Notes under the pieces: generated by a model
Databases searched by the model: none
What the model was told of the DNA's origin: nothing
What the model saw: only the letters and a program-made list of their open reading frames with translations
Program-made: the position numbers and the translations under genes
Shown: positions 1 through 11,043 of the stretch, piece by piece
Layout: the number at the start of each line of letters is the position of its first letter
How positions within the stretch are numbered: position 1 is the stretch's first letter
Assembly: GCA_029532625.1 (NCBI GenBank)
Contig: JARFXM010000010.1
Span: 1,054,001 to 1,118,000, forward strand
Direction of reading: 5' to 3'
Source: Lomentospora prolificans
Lineage: Eukaryota > Ascomycota > Sordariomycetes > Microascales > Microascaceae
DNA length: 64,000 nt

Positions 1-2
1 TC

Positions 3-1280
3 GAGATCGTCCTCCACCCCGTCCTTGCCGGCAAGACCGTCTTCGAGATTTACTCCAAGGCCGCCATCGGTGCGCGTTACGCCAAGGAGCACAGTTACCG
101 TGCCGACGAGATGGCCCAAGAGGCCAGAGATGCCTTTGAAGAGGACAAAGCCATCACCGCCAGGTACCACGGCCTGCTCGGTGGCAAGTGGAACCGCATG
201 CTGGAGCAGACTCACATTGGCTACAACAACTGGCAGGAACCCGCCCAGAACTCCATGCCCCCGCTTTCCACCGTTGGAGGGGGAGGCGGCGGCGGTTTCG
301 GCTGGGGCTTCCCAGGAAATGGTGGCGGCGGCGGCGGCGGCGGCGGTGGAAAGCTCCTTGGTATCGGTATTCAATACTCCGACAATGCAGCCACCGACGC
401 CGCGACCGTCAACCTCCCGCCCATGAACCAATACATGTCGCCCGACGAAGACCGCTACATCGACGTCTTCATGCGCGAAAAGGGGTCCCTCTCGTACGCC
501 ATCACCTCCAACGTCACCTACGTGACTGTCACCAACGAATCCGGCGACATCAGCACCGACGGCCCCAGCTCGCGCACTCGCTCCATCATCACCGTCGACT
601 GGGAGCAAGTCCCGGACGGCGACTCCGCCGCCGAGCTCGTCGTCGAGGTCACGACCCCGGCCAACTCCCCCGGCGCCACCGTCATCGTGCCCCTCCGCAA
701 GATGCAGGCCCCGCCCGCCGACTTCCTCGGCCACGTCGAATCCGAGGGCGTCGTCTCCCTCGAGGCGAACCACTTCTCCGCCGTCACCGACGGCGCCGAC
801 AACGCCACCTACGCCATCATCCCCAACTACGGCCGCACCCTCGCCGGCATCAAGCTCTGGCCCGTCACAACCCCGTCCCAGGAACCCGCCACCGGCCCCG
901 CCGTCACATTCCCCTTCTGGACCTACAGACAGGCCGCCAACGCAAAGGTCACAGTCTACCTCTCCGCCTCCGAGAACGCCGACTCCGAGCACGCGAACCG
1001 CTACGCCGTGGCCCTCGACGACGGTACCCCCTCCGTCGTTCAGCCTGTCCCTTGGGCCTCGGACGCGGGCCAGGAACCTCCCGGCTGGGAGAGCGCCGTC
1101 ACGAGGAACGCGTGGATCAAGGACTCGCAGCTCGGCGCGCTGAGCCCCGGAAAGCACGAGTTGAAGCTTTGGCTGCTGGAGCCCACCATGGTGGCGACCA
1201 AGATTGTCATCGACTTGGGCGGCGTCGCCGCTAGCGAGCTTGGGCCCCCGGAAAGCTACAGGGTGGTTGCCGAGCGATGA
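3..1280 (+). CDS. GH115 xylan alpha-1,2-glucuronidase, C-terminal part (5' truncated)
   Basis: The reading frame is open from the window edge to TGA at 1278-1280 and gives 425 residues, the C-terminal part of a protein that starts before the window. The early segment HTHIGYNNWQEP-type (here QTHIGYNNWQEPAQNSMPP) followed by a beta-rich C-terminal domain is typical of glycoside hydrolase family 115, which removes (4-O-methyl)glucuronic acid side chains from xylan. The enzyme is normally secreted, but the signal peptide and catalytic residues lie outside the window. Oddity: a glycine-rich insert at nt 278-350 links the helical segment to the last beta domain. The end is a run of Val/Thr-rich strands with no membrane anchor. 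No intron is needed in the visible part. Family assignment is from recognition of the motif block, not a search. Confidence 0.8.
   Translation, partial: EIVLHPVLAGKTVFEIYSKAAIGARYAKEHSYRADEMAQEARDAFEEDKAITARYHGLLGGKWNRMLEQTHIGYNNWQEPAQNSMPPLSTVGGGGGGGFGWGFPGNGGGGGGGGGGKLLGIGIQYSDNAATDAATVNLPPMNQYMSPDEDRYIDVFMREKGSLSYAITSNVTYVTVTNESGDISTDGPSSRTRSIITVDWEQVPDGDSAAELVVEVTTPANSPGATVIVPLRKMQAPPADFLGHVESEGVVSLEANHFSAVTDGADNATYAIIPNYGRTLAGIKLWPVTTPSQEPATGPAVTFPFWTYRQAANAKVTVYLSASENADSEHANRYAVALDDGTPSVVQPVPWASDAGQEPPGWESAVTRNAWIKDSQLGALSPGKHELKLWLLEPTMVATKIVIDLGGVAASELGPPESYRVVAER
278..350 (+). repeat. Glycine-codon (GGN) low-complexity tract inside the GH115 gene
   Basis: A run of GGC/GGA/GGT codons, split by a short FGWGFPGN block, encodes about 17 glycines. 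It stays in frame and lies between two conserved parts of the enzyme. Such GC-rich trinucleotide tracts vary in length by slippage. Confidence 0.85.
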
Positions 1281-1593
1281 GCTGCGTGGCCATGGTGGGA
1301 ATAAGGGAAGAAAATTGAAATGGCGAACGGGGCGAGATTGGATGGTTCACTTCTCGGGTTGTACATGGTAGCACTATTTTGCATATTGCATGCAGCATAT
1401 TATATTCTTGTGGCATAATGACTACACATTCCTCTGTCGCGATTCACGTTGAGCAGCAATTCCTTGTAATAACTTCCATTCGTTTTAGAGAAGGATTCTT
1501 CACTTGTTGTACATACGCATAGGCGGCTTTACCCAATGATTTCATGCGACGCCGCATAAGGGCCACGCATAATAAAAAAGCGCGGCCTTTTTC
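1281..1593. other. Convergent intergenic spacer (GH115 / BTN1)
   Basis: This is the 3' flank of the GH115 gene and of the oppositely oriented BTN1 gene. AT-rich patches with AATAAT/AATAAA-like words near 1395-1580 could serve as polyadenylation signals for both. I see no further gene. Confidence 0.5.
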
Positions 1594-3039
1594 TCAATCC
1601 CTCGAGATCTTGACATTCCGACACCAATCTCTGCCCTGGCCAACCTGCCAACTGCAAAGCCTCGGCTCGATGAAAATGCTAATCAACCCCGCGATGCAGA
1701 TTCCTCCGCTATCGCTAACACTCGTAGCGCCCAGGCTAAACTCCCTATCCTTAACCGGGACCTCTTCGAGGATGTTCGCGAAGCAGTTTACGTAGACACC
1801 GCCTCCGAGCAGGCCCTCCCAAAAGATGATGATGAAGACGATGTAAACGGAGGGAATGTAGAAGAACATGGCGTGCAAGAGGAGGAGGATAAGGTTTCCG
1901 AGCTGGAAGAGGGAGGGGAGGTAGAGGTGGCGGATTCGGATGAAGGGGGTGGAGGAGCGGGAGATGAAGACGCCGAGCTGGTAGAGGAAGCCGTAGAAGG
2001 GGTAGAACTCGCGGAGTTCTTCGAAGGGCGTCTCTTTGAGGGGGAAGAGGAGAACAGGGGCGACACCCTGGTTGATGGTGTATTCGGCGATGTAGACGAG
2101 GAGGAGGGGCGCCATGTACGGGTAGAAGAGAGCTTTCGTTCTCCGGAGGTGGGCCTTGAGCTTGGAGAACTGCTGGTTAGGGTGGGCCGAGTACGCCGTG
2201 GATGCAACGGATGGGCCTGGAGCGAGGAGCGCAGACGAAGCTGCTGACGGTGATAGGTGGTCGACCTCTTCGTCTTCGAGGTCATTCTCGGGTATAGCGT
2301 CGTAGTCCTTCGCATGCCTGCCCGCCCTAAGAGGCCCATGGGGCAGAATGAAGAAGAAGCTTATAAACATGACGCTCGGCAGCGCAGCCGAGAACAAAAG
2401 CGTGGTCTTGACTGAAAAACCAACCCAATCAGTCATCAGCACATATAGCCCAGCTCCCACCAAGCCTGCCGCGCCCGTACCGCTACCCCAGCCGGCAAGG
2501 CTCATATGGCCGTAGTAATGCGTCAAGCCGAGGAAGCTCAACTCTCCACCGCCGCTGCTCAACGAGGCCAGCATCACGCCAAACAGCTTAAGCGATACAG
2601 ACTGCTGCCTCGGCATAAGAGCTACGAGCAACATGCCTCCCGTTGAGAGGACAATGAACACCAGAATCCTAAACCAATACGGCACCTTGTGGATGAAATA
2701 TGGAGCTATTAGTTTCGCGAGGAACGACGGCATGACATCTGCGAGGAGGACGACGCCCTTGGGGACGTTGCCCACAAGGTCCTGCGCGGCGGACAGGATA
2801 ATGACGTAGAGAACATTGTTGATGAGGCCTGCCCTACGAGTTAGCGACCGTTCCAGTCCCCCCGGGAAGGAGAGAGGAGAAGCTGTGTCCGACATACCAA
2901 ACAGCCAAAAGGCAACCACGACCGTGGCCTCGGAATTCTTCCAGAGCGCCTTGATGCGGGCTTTGTATATAGCCCACGACGACCCCGGCGTCCCAGGCAT
3001 GGGCAAAAGACCAGAAGAAGAGGGAGAGCCGCCCGTCAT
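1594..3039 (-). CDS. BTN1: Battenin/CLN3 homologue, vacuolar membrane protein Btn1
   Basis: Two exons, complement(1594..2828, 2898..3039), give 458 residues. The 69-nt intron (2829..2897, GTATGT...CAG with a GCTAAC branch site) joins FWLFG to [10 protein letters not shown], restoring the continuous first membrane segment of the CLN3 family. Visible family marks are [19 protein letters not shown], a series of hydrophobic segments, a Ser/acid-rich cytosolic loop in the middle, and a C-terminal block [15 protein letters not shown] ending in GRDWC. Battenin homologues sit in the vacuole/lysosome membrane and affect vacuolar pH and basic amino-acid handling in yeast. The intron is a multiple of three and has no stop in frame, so an unspliced message would also be open (481 residues). 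Start is the first ATG of the frame. The length fits fungal Btn1 proteins. Confidence 0.9.
   Translation of the reverse strand: MTGGSPSSSGLLPMPGTPGSSWAIYKARIKALWKNSEATVVVAFWLFGMSDTASPLSFPGGLERSLTRRAGLINNVLYVIILSAAQDLVGNVPKGVVLLADVMPSFLAKLIAPYFIHKVPYWFRILVFIVLSTGGMLLVALMPRQQSVSLKLFGVMLASLSSGGGELSFLGLTHYYGHMSLAGWGSGTGAAGLVGAGLYVLMTDWVGFSVKTTLLFSAALPSVMFISFFFILPHGPLRAGRHAKDYDAIPENDLEDEEVDHLSPSAASSALLAPGPSVASTAYSAHPNQQFSKLKAHLRRTKALFYPYMAPLLLVYIAEYTINQGVAPVLLFPLKETPFEELREFYPFYGFLYQLGVFISRSSTPFIRIRHLYLPSLFQLGNLILLLLHAMFFYIPSVYIVFIIIFWEGLLGGGVYVNCFANILEEVPVKDREFSLGATSVSDSGGICIAGLISIFIEPRLCSWQVGQGRDWCRNVKISRD
2829..2897 (-). other. 69-nt in-frame intron of BTN1
   Basis: The donor is GTATGT and there are two possible acceptors, TAG at 2834-2836 and CAG at 2829-2831. 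Only the CAG (69 nt) keeps the frame and gives the expected LFG-LINN junction. The intron has no in-frame stop. Confidence 0.75.
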
Positions 3040-3742
3040 CTTTGGATCGAGTTGTAGAGCAGCGGTAGTGGAACGTTGTGAGACATCAGGTCCGCTGTGT
3101 CATCGGTGTAGGCGCTGGAAGGGCCCCCTTGATATCGACTCGAGCGAGATCGTGTGCTGACGTGTGTTGGCTTGGAACTTGGGATGAAAGAGTGTCAGAA
3201 AGATGGCGGACAGGAAGATGCGGCGGGATGAACAGGGTAGCTATGAGGTAACGCTACTTCGGGGTTGAAGGCCTAAGCCGAAGGTACTGGTTACTGTTTT
3301 AGAAGGGTTAGCCGGCAAAAGGCCGGCTACATTCACTGGCTGAATACGCCAGTAATTGATGGGACCGCGTGCGAGCACTAAGTACAGGTACGGAATCCTT
3401 CTAGTCTGTGCCATCCGATCCTAAAACACCAGCCGCCAAGTTTCCTCCCAACAAAGTCAATTCTGCAATGCTGGCCGCTTACACCACCGAGAGCCGTTCA
3501 CCTGGAGGAAGAGGTGATGCAAAGCACGCATAGTAATAGTATCTATGAGGATGGATTCAATCTGGTTGTCTATAAGGGACCTAATCTTACATCCTACTTC
3601 CAATCTAGCCCTCTCTTCCTTAGTAAGCATTTCCTAGAAGTGATATCTGCGCAAGAGCCGTTGAAACAGGGTATCACCAACCAACGCCATAAACGCCAAG
3701 CAGAGACCCAACCAATCTGTTTATCAGAGAAACGAATCCCGC
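3040..3742. other. BTN1 upstream region / App1-like gene 3' flank
   Basis: About 700 bases between two minus-strand genes, expected to hold the BTN1 promoter and the 3' UTR of the App1-like gene. Short open frames on the plus strand start weakly and resemble no family I know. Confidence 0.4.
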
Positions 3743-5051
3743 TTAACCCCGGCTAATAACGTTCTGGAGTACTTGATGGCACTCTTCTGGCTCGTTGAAC
3801 ACATACCAAACCTCCTTGGGAATTCCCTTGAAGGCAACGTCGAATCTCTCCGGGGCATTCTTTTCTTCGATTCCTACAGAGGAGATATCGGTGGCCTTTC
3901 GGATCAGAATACATTTAACCCAGCCGGGGTATAGTCTGTAAAGCTCTCCGTAGGCCTCGGGATCTGACTGGGTAGAATCGCCAACCAGAATCATCTTCCT
4001 CTTTGGGAACCAGCTGTGGATCCGATCGAGCCTCTCGGATTTGTACTTTTCAGTACCGGTGGTCAAGGCAGTCAGCAGGCCGGCGATGGTGCGCCAGCTC
4101 ACTTCGCGGAGAAGAATTGCACCGGGAGGATAGTACTGGTTTCTGAACTCTCGAAGGAAAGGGTACAAATTATAGGGGGACGCGGAGAGGTAGAACCACG
4201 GCGTGTCCTGGGGAAGCATGCCTTTCAGAGTGGCGTATAGCTCTGGCATGCCTCTAATTGGTCTCGGTGTGTTGATGAAGGTTTCTCGGAGAATACCGAT
4301 CGGATCGTTGGTTAATGTCACCTTGATCGTGTCATCGACATCTGTTAGACAGTTAGTTTACATCAGAGCGAAAGATGTCGTTGTGATTAGAGGCAGGGCA
4401 CACGGGCGTACCTGAAATAACAGACCAACCCTCGGGCTCCGCAAAGTACGTCCAGGAGGACAAAATTCCGGTAACGCCCTGCGGCACACTCGCGTTCGTC
4501 TTTGCAAGCGCACCAGGTTTACCAGCCGGGAGCTTGACAAGATCGCTAGCAATACCATTCGGGCCGGTAGGCCCCAGTGCAAGCCTCTTCTCACCATGAG
4601 CAGCAGCAAGCCTCCTTCCAGGGCGGAGGTCCCACACAAAGGGAAGCAGCCTCTCCTCTAGCGTAGCGAATTCGTGCGCCTCGTCCGCAAGTCCGATGAT
4701 ACGAGCAATCGCACCCACGAGATCGACGAGTCGCTCCTTCGACTCTCTCTCGAACACGGCAGTCACAAACTCGGCCTGCCAGCTGTTGAAGCGGCCTGGC
4801 TTGAAAGCGACATTGTCGAGCATCCACACTACATCATCTTTGGTAACTTGGCGCGCGAGTGGGTTCTTATTGCCGAGGTGTGCGAGGATACCCTGCACGT
4901 TAATAAGCTGAGTGGATAGTGAGGTGATCTTTAGGATCGGGAGGGCAGCTTCGGTCTCTTCAAATTTTCGCGCTTTTCTCGCTTTGATTTGCATCTCGTC
5001 GGCGGATAGCTTGGCAGCCCAAGAATCGGATCGTGCTGCGGAGGACGCCAT
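3743..5051 (-). CDS. App1-like phosphatidate phosphatase (DUF2183 domain)
   Basis: Two exons, complement(3743..4341, 4412..5051), 412 residues. The 70-nt intron (4342..4411; GTACGC...CTAACAG) joins SVIS to DVDDTIKVTL and creates the DxDxT nucleophile motif of the HAD-type DUF2183 catalytic domain, about residues 213-400. Further marks are FYLSASPYNLYPFLREF and ILVGDSTQSDPEAYGELY, which carry the later HAD motifs. In yeast, App1 dephosphorylates phosphatidate and related lipids and associates with actin patches. The N-terminal half shows the usual helical segment with FVWDLRPGRR. The frame is open further upstream, but only to a TTG; the first ATG at 5051 gives MASSAARSDSW. A TATATATA stretch lies just upstream at 5082-5090. 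Yeast App1 is longer, so the function is inferred from the catalytic domain. Confidence 0.8.
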
Positions 5052-6979
5052 CTTGGAGGGCGTTCTTGTCCTCACCGAACTATATATATTTTGTACGTAG
5101 AATATGTGTGCCGGTTTCAGGAACCAGGAAAGTCGGCGCGACTTCACGGCTAGGCAGAACAACTGAGACAATAGATGGGAATCGGCAAGTCACGAGAGTT
5201 GGGGGAATGAGGGAGCGAAGGGCAAGATATAAGGCTGCGTGATGCCAGGTTACGGTGGCAGTGTCATACAGGAGGCAGCACCACGCGGATCTCAAGCAAA
5301 TAGCGACAGGGATCGATGACACTAGAAATCAAGGCTAGACCAGGGGCGACAAGGCCGCAAGCCAAGCCCGCTACCTATGCACATCGCAAAGAGGCTTGTC
5401 TAGAATAAACTGACGTCGTTTTCCCAGTCGTTGGTGATTTCGACAGGGTTTAGCTGGGCGTTCCGTCTTGTCCAGAAGTCCCCGCCCCTATCTGGAGACC
5501 AATCCCGAACGAGCGCAGGAGGTGTGGACACATCGCGCCGTCTCCGGTTGCGCCTGCCGACCCATATTTTCCGAGTGGATCTGCACAAGGCCAAGAGCGC
5601 CAGAACTTGAAAATAGTAAGAGGCTTGGGAAGAATATCCATGCAGTTGCTGCTCCGAGTGACGAAATACTCAGGGTCAGCAGGCGCCCGCCGTTGATGAT
5701 TCTCGCATCTCGGCGGGAAGGTGTGCGCTGGCGCCGCGTAAATCAGGAAAGGCGCGATAGAGGGGGGTTGAATGACCTGCGGCTAGTGACGTGAGCGTGA
5801 CCCGCTTTGGGCGATCGGCATTGGGCGAAATCTGGGGGAGCGGTGAGGCTGCCCTGGTCACGGTCACTAGGCCGGTTTGGGGAACGGCGCTGGCTGGCTG
5901 GCGACACTCCCTGGCCGCCGAGGACTCCTGCCCCGCCACCGAACAGTCCATCAATAGCGCCTGTCGTGTGCCTTCTGCCAGCAAAAGTGGATGGAATGGT
6001 CCCTAGGAAGGAAGGCTTTTCTGACTACTTCTAGAGTTGGACGTTGCGAAATTGCTGTGCATTTTCCCCACTCCACTGAAGGCCATATGCATATATTACA
6101 TAATCTTCGAAGTACCACATGGCTTCAGGTATTATATGCGATTGGAGCCGCGCCCGAGACTGTGTCTGTGCCTGCCAACTTGGGGTAGCGGACCGAGAGC
6201 CCTGTCAGCATCTTGTTTTCACCATTTTCTGACAGAATCCACGGTGAGGCGCTCAACTATGCCGTATCACCGTACGGAGGCGTGGTGCTTAGCGTTGAAA
6301 GCCGAGAGAGGCATTGTGTTACGACGCTGCTGCTCATATGTCCCCTTTGGGGTGGTACGGTCAAGATGTCCGATCACGAACCTGGGCTGTGTAGTTTTGG
6401 CACTATCCAAATCTATATTGTAACACTAGGTGGAAACCCATCGTCCATTTACAACCACCCTATACTAGGAAAGGCTCTAGCTCAGTCTTTCTAGGATAAT
6501 GGATTCCAATCCGGCAGATGACGCTGTTGCTATCAACACTGGCTTCAGCCACAGTCATCGTACGGTTTGTCCTACCGTTGTACTTCTCCGGCTCCTTCGC
6601 GCACCGGCTTAGGTCAGAGCCAGTCGCGGTCTTGAGATGCGTACCGTTAGTCGAGACAACGAAGAGCTTGGTAAACCAACAAGCGAGGTCGTTGACAAAT
6701 CTAGACTCGGTATGACGATGTTCCTAAACAAATCCCAGCTCACATCCGTACCGTCCTCGTCTGAACCTATCGCCCGGAAGACAGTCTCCCAAACGCCAGA
6801 CTTGCAGCTAAATGGCAAACAGCACCTGACGAAACGACTTTGAACATAATCAAAGGCATAGTCCGCAGCCTCCCCTCTCATCCCTTCCAAAAACGCTTAC
6901 CCAAAAGGAACAAGAAAAAGAAAGAATTCAGCAACACTTCCCTCTCCTCACTCTCCAACCTACTCTCCTACTCTCCCAC
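5052..6979. other. Gene-poor stretch
   Basis: Nearly 2 kb without a supportable gene. It holds the App1-like promoter at its left end. Short open frames occur on both strands (for example minus 6609..6890), but none has a recognisable domain, and codon use looks random. No tRNA or repeat was seen. Confidence 0.4.
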
Positions 6980-7330
6980 TCAGCCCCACCCGCAGCCCGA
7001 GTCACAAACCTCACCACATATCCCCCCCCCCTTCGGGAACTGCGGGTTTTCGCAGCACCAGCCCGACCCGAACCACCACGTGCCGCTCCTCCCGCCCATC
7101 GCGTCTTGGAACACCGGGAGTTGTCCGCCGGCTGTAGCCCCGGCCACACGTGGTACATTCCGGCCTTTGGGAGCTGGGGGATTACGAGCGCGCCCTTGTA
7201 CGATATGGAGCTTGCGCCTTGGGACGCGTAGTAGCGGAGGAAGTACCAGGTTGCGGCCTGGCTTAGGCTTGTGAGGAGGAAGGGGACAGGGATGCAAAGC
7301 GTGCATCGTAGACGGAATTTACGAGCGGAT
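6980..7330 (-). pseudogene. Broken fragment of a small secreted-type fungal protein
   Basis: Two overlapping minus-strand frames read as one interrupted protein. The first (about 7330-7110) has a hydrophobic leader-like stretch (LCIPVPFLLTSLSQAATW), then GALVIPQLPKAGMYHVWPG and LQPADNS. The continuation GVFQDAMGGRSGTWWFGSGW-like text (seen as PVFQDAMGGRSGTWWFGSGW, then CCEN) is in another frame from about 7110 to 6983. A one- or two-base indel near 7110 would rejoin them. No ATG precedes the first part before an in-frame TAG near 7350. The word pattern VWPGLQP...GRSGTWWFGSGWCC recalls uncharacterised secreted fungal proteins, but I cannot name the family. It could also be a gene with a small intron that I failed to place. 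Confidence 0.4.
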
Positions 7331-7995
7331 GCTTCTTCTAGATTCGTTCGCTAGCTGGCGAGCTGGGATCAAGGAAGTGAGCCCGGTTTCGACCTCTCCC
7401 ACCCTCACGCTAAGCCGGGATTGTCCACCAGCTATAGTTGTGAATGGTTGCCACTCGAGTCAACCTCCCTTTTATCTACGTGGAAGTCTATGTCATATGC
7501 GGGGCATTCCGAAGTTCCAAGGTTAGTGCCGGGTATATATGAAATTGAGCGTCTCATGAGAAGCGGGCTGCTAGACAGTTCTGTGCATGGTTAAGAACAC
7601 CTTGAATAATCGATGCTGACCGTATTGATGGTAGAACGGCCGCGACACATGAGTAACAAGAATGGAATAATACACTTTTCTTTTAATAACCAAATTCTAC
7701 CTTGTCCAAATATAGCGTCATTGTGGCCGTCAACAATCATACAAAACGAGAGCGGGTGGCGGAGGGCTCCGAAAGCACTGATATCGAACCAAACTACCAC
7801 CAATGCAAAAAAAAAGAAAAAGCCGCAACGCCGCATAAGGATAACCAGTGGATTCCTTAGAAACCCACTAGAAGCCGAGTCTATATACCGCGATATCCCG
7901 TCCTGTCCACTCCATACCATCATTCTAAACGTGGAATACGCTCGCAACGGGAGTCATTGCCAAGCGATGTTGTAGAGACTGGAATGTGAACATTG
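7331..7995. other. Spacer downstream of the DUF2434 gene
   Basis: Contains the expected 3' flank of the minus-strand DUF2434 gene. I see no gene. An A-rich run lies at 7806-7824. Confidence 0.35.
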
Positions 7996-9715
7996 CTAAA
8001 TGTCCAGCATGCTCTTTACTTGCTGAGGCTTCGCATTTGCGAGGGCTATGGTGCTTCCACTACTGTTAGTCCGGACTCTCGAGGCTTCGGCAGTTTCAAA
8101 ATAGGATGGCGGTGGCCCATCCATCTGAAGCTCGGCTTCTCGTGCCTCTCGGGACGGTGTCGGGTCCTCTGCATTGGGGAAAAGGAGACTCGCAGCGTGG
8201 TTCAACGTTCTTTCCATGCGACGACGCTCAGATTTGCCCGTATAAGGCGAGAACATTGGACGCGCACGAGCATCGAAGCCCGGCGCCGTGGCAGTACCGG
8301 TGGAGGAAGAGGCCGAGGAATCCACCTCATTCACCGCCGCTTCATCGGAGAAAGGGTCGGCGGTAGTATTCTTGCGATCGACCTCTTTGTCGCCGTTCAC
8401 TTCGCGGACGTTCCTCGCAATAATATCCCTCATGTGCATGGAGGTCGGTCCGTTGAGACGACGCCACCACGATGGCTTGTGAACAATACCGAGCTCGCGA
8501 TCGAGTTCATCTCCCCTCATTCGCCGTTGGCGCAACAGCTCCCGATCCTCATTGGGCGTGGCGAATCCGTGAGCAGATTGGACAGCGAGGATGAGGAGCG
8601 TAGGCAGGTAACCACCGATGAAGATAGCGATGACATTTCCCTTCGCATTTAACGGAGAGACATCAAAGTCGAAGGCGCACAAGGCCTGGTAAGCGACGAT
8701 GACGAGGGCAAGGGGAAGAATGAGGGCGAATCGAGCTGGGATGGCACGGATAACATCGTAAAAGCCCGTGAACAAACCTCGACGACGCGCACGATAATGC
8801 TTGATAGAGTGGAAGAGCGAGGCGACGATAGTGAGCCAACAGACCAGATGGCAGAATGCTGCCACCTTGAACCTAACGTCGGTGGCTGTGGGTTTGGCTC
8901 TAACGAGAGTCTGTTCTGGCGAGCGTTGAAGCTGGATGTTGCCCCACGAGCGAGGGACAATCATGAAGAAATTCTGAGACGAGGTTAGCGCTGGCCCAAT
9001 AGCTAGAAAAGGGAAACAAAGGCGTTTCTCGGACACGTACCAGCCACCACCACAGATAGAACCAGAGGGGGATGTAGAACTCGAATTTCGCGCGAGCATC
9101 GTCATCCTTGAAGGCGTAAATGTCGGCATCAATGATCTGCCTTTCGCACCAGCTTCCCCAATGACGAACAGCCTCCCAGACAAGGGCAATGGCGGCCATC
9201 TGAAGCAAAAACCAAAAGAAGACTTGCAAAATGATGGGAATTTGCATGACGTAGTAGCGTTCGATATCGATTCCAGTGAAGAGACCGATGAGGGCACAGG
9301 CGCAGGCAATCGAGCCATAATACCACTGCCATCTCCGGCTGATGGGGAAGTAGCGCTTCTGCTTGGGCAAGAAAAGACGGCCATGCTTGCGTAGGTTGAC
9401 GAGGACGAAGACCAGGGCCAGGGCGTAGAGGGCAGCGAAGGCGACACCCGTCTTGGCACGGACGCCAGCGGGGTTCAACGACCTGTAGCACGAGGTTCCG
9501 TTTACAAAAGTGCCGTTGGGGTAAACATAGGCGGCGGCGTAAGGCTCAAAGGCGAGATAGCACTTGGTTCCATTGGACAAGGTGTTGTTCTGGAAGAGAT
9601 GATATTCGAATTCATGGAGAGTGTTGAGGTCGAGATGTCCACCGGCAATCTCGGTATCGGTATCATTGGCGCCAGAGGGGAAGGGGATGGTGCCCCAGAT
9701 ACCTGAATCAGCCAT
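7996..9715 (-). CDS. Fungal multi-pass membrane protein, DUF2434 family
   Basis: Two exons, complement(7996..8973, 9041..9715), 550 residues. The 67-nt intron (8974..9040; GTACGT, GCTAAC branch, CAG) joins FYLWWWL to NFFMIVPRSW. The N-terminal part (about residues 1-90) is rich in Asn-x-Ser/Thr sites and two Cys, suggesting a lumenal or outer face. It is followed by about seven hydrophobic segments with conserved-looking text such as RRWQWYYGSIACACALIGLF and WEAVRHWGSWCERQ. The cytosolic tail of about 180 residues is charged and Ser-rich. I recognise the layout as the fungal-only DUF2434 family, whose function is unknown. MADSGIW at 9715 is preferred as start; an in-frame ATG at 9733 adds six residues. 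It is transcribed away from COG5, with 1.3 kb between. Confidence 0.75.
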
Positions 9716-11043
9716 AGCGATGATGCTGAGCACAGCAGACTACTATCAAAAGTAGCAGCGGGAAACCATATGATGCCGCAATGCTGCAGCGTGGGGAGCA
9801 GGTGGGAAACACGCGACGGGGGATGGCCAGTAAATCGCAACACTCAATCCTGAGACCACGGCGCAATTCTCATTCTGTCCGACGCGACGACCAGAACGAA
9901 GGAAAAAAAAAACAGAGCCGAGAGGATTCTGCAAAGAGAGGAAAGGAGGGAAGGAGAGGGAAGCAAAGTGTGAAATCTGAGGCGAAGGACTCTTGTCTTG
10001 AATGATCCACCCACCGGACAGCTACGGATAAGGCGGAGGCAACAAATGCGGGCATAGGCGGCGAGTTGAGTGCAGGCGGCGGAAAAGCAGAAAAGACACA
10101 ATGGATGGTTTGCGCTATTTTGATGAACCCGACAGTGCCGAAGACGCTAACAAAGCTTGCTTTCCCAAAACGGTCAGGCCTGGCTGGCGCCTTTCTGTGC
10201 CACCACCACTACCAAAACACTACTCGCGCGCTCGCAGTACAGTAACAGCGGACTGGCCGTTGGTCATGGCGGGGACGGCCAGCGTTAAAGGTACCATTCC
10301 AAATGGTAGACACAGCATAATACCTGTGTGGAGCACACTCACGTCACAGTCCCCAAGGTAGCGTTACCTCGATGTCAGTTCATTGGGACAGACGTGGCTG
10401 GGAACATCAAGTGAAAGTTTTCAATGCTCTATGTACTTGACAGCGGAGGAGAAAAAAAAACGAGAAAAAAAAAAGATCTCCGTGTGACTGCAAAACGCCA
10501 AATGAAAATCTCAATCTGGCTTCCCAGCACCGTTCATACAATCTCGAGACCTGAGAACTCAAATTGAATTGCCCGGTTTGAACACACCGGCATCAGGATT
10601 AAAGTCGGGGATGCAAATGGAAATGCCGAGGAATACGATACGATTATTGGAGTCCATTGCAACTGTGAATCCATTTCGCACAACATGAACAGATCCAATC
10701 TATGATCTCATCCGCTGCTGGCTCGCAGCTGTACCCAACTGCAAAGACCAAATTGATGGGCTGAAGGAAAGAATGCTTCGTGAGGAGGGCAGCAATTTTA
10801 CCCCACAACATGCGATCCTTTTGGGATCAAGTACTTTGTACCAGAACATCTCCACTCAAAACTGGAAGAGAGGCACAGACCTAGGGCCGATTGATCGATC
10901 AATCCGAAGAATACGATTGTCACGCCGCCCATTGGCAAATGGGCATTTACCACCCTTTACCGGTCTTCGGGGTGATTATTGCTCAAAGACACTCGAGTTC
11001 CTAGCCCCTCGCTCCCGCTCACAACCGCGCGAATCCCGCTGCC
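9716..11043. promoter_or_regulatory. Divergent promoter region between DUF2434 gene and COG5
   Basis: 1.3 kb between two divergently transcribed genes. It has purine/A-rich runs at 9901-9912, 9940-9970 and 10449-10474 that may be 5' UTR or nucleosome-poor promoter DNA. No coding frame is convincing. Confidence 0.45.

Noticed and set aside
188..1234. Long Arg/His-rich open frame on the plus strand
   Set aside because: It is the +1 shadow of the GC-rich GH115 coding sequence; the composition is typical of out-of-frame reading.
1873..2247. Acidic open frame (Glu/Val/Gly-rich) on the plus strand
   Set aside because: It is antisense to the BTN1 coding exon and has no family resemblance.
6609..6890. 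Minus-strand frame with protein-like text (CKSGVWETVFRAIGSDEDG)
   Set aside because: No domain recognised, no splice sites linking it to the fragment at 7 kb, and stops on both sides. Left unannotated, but it could be part of the same decay.
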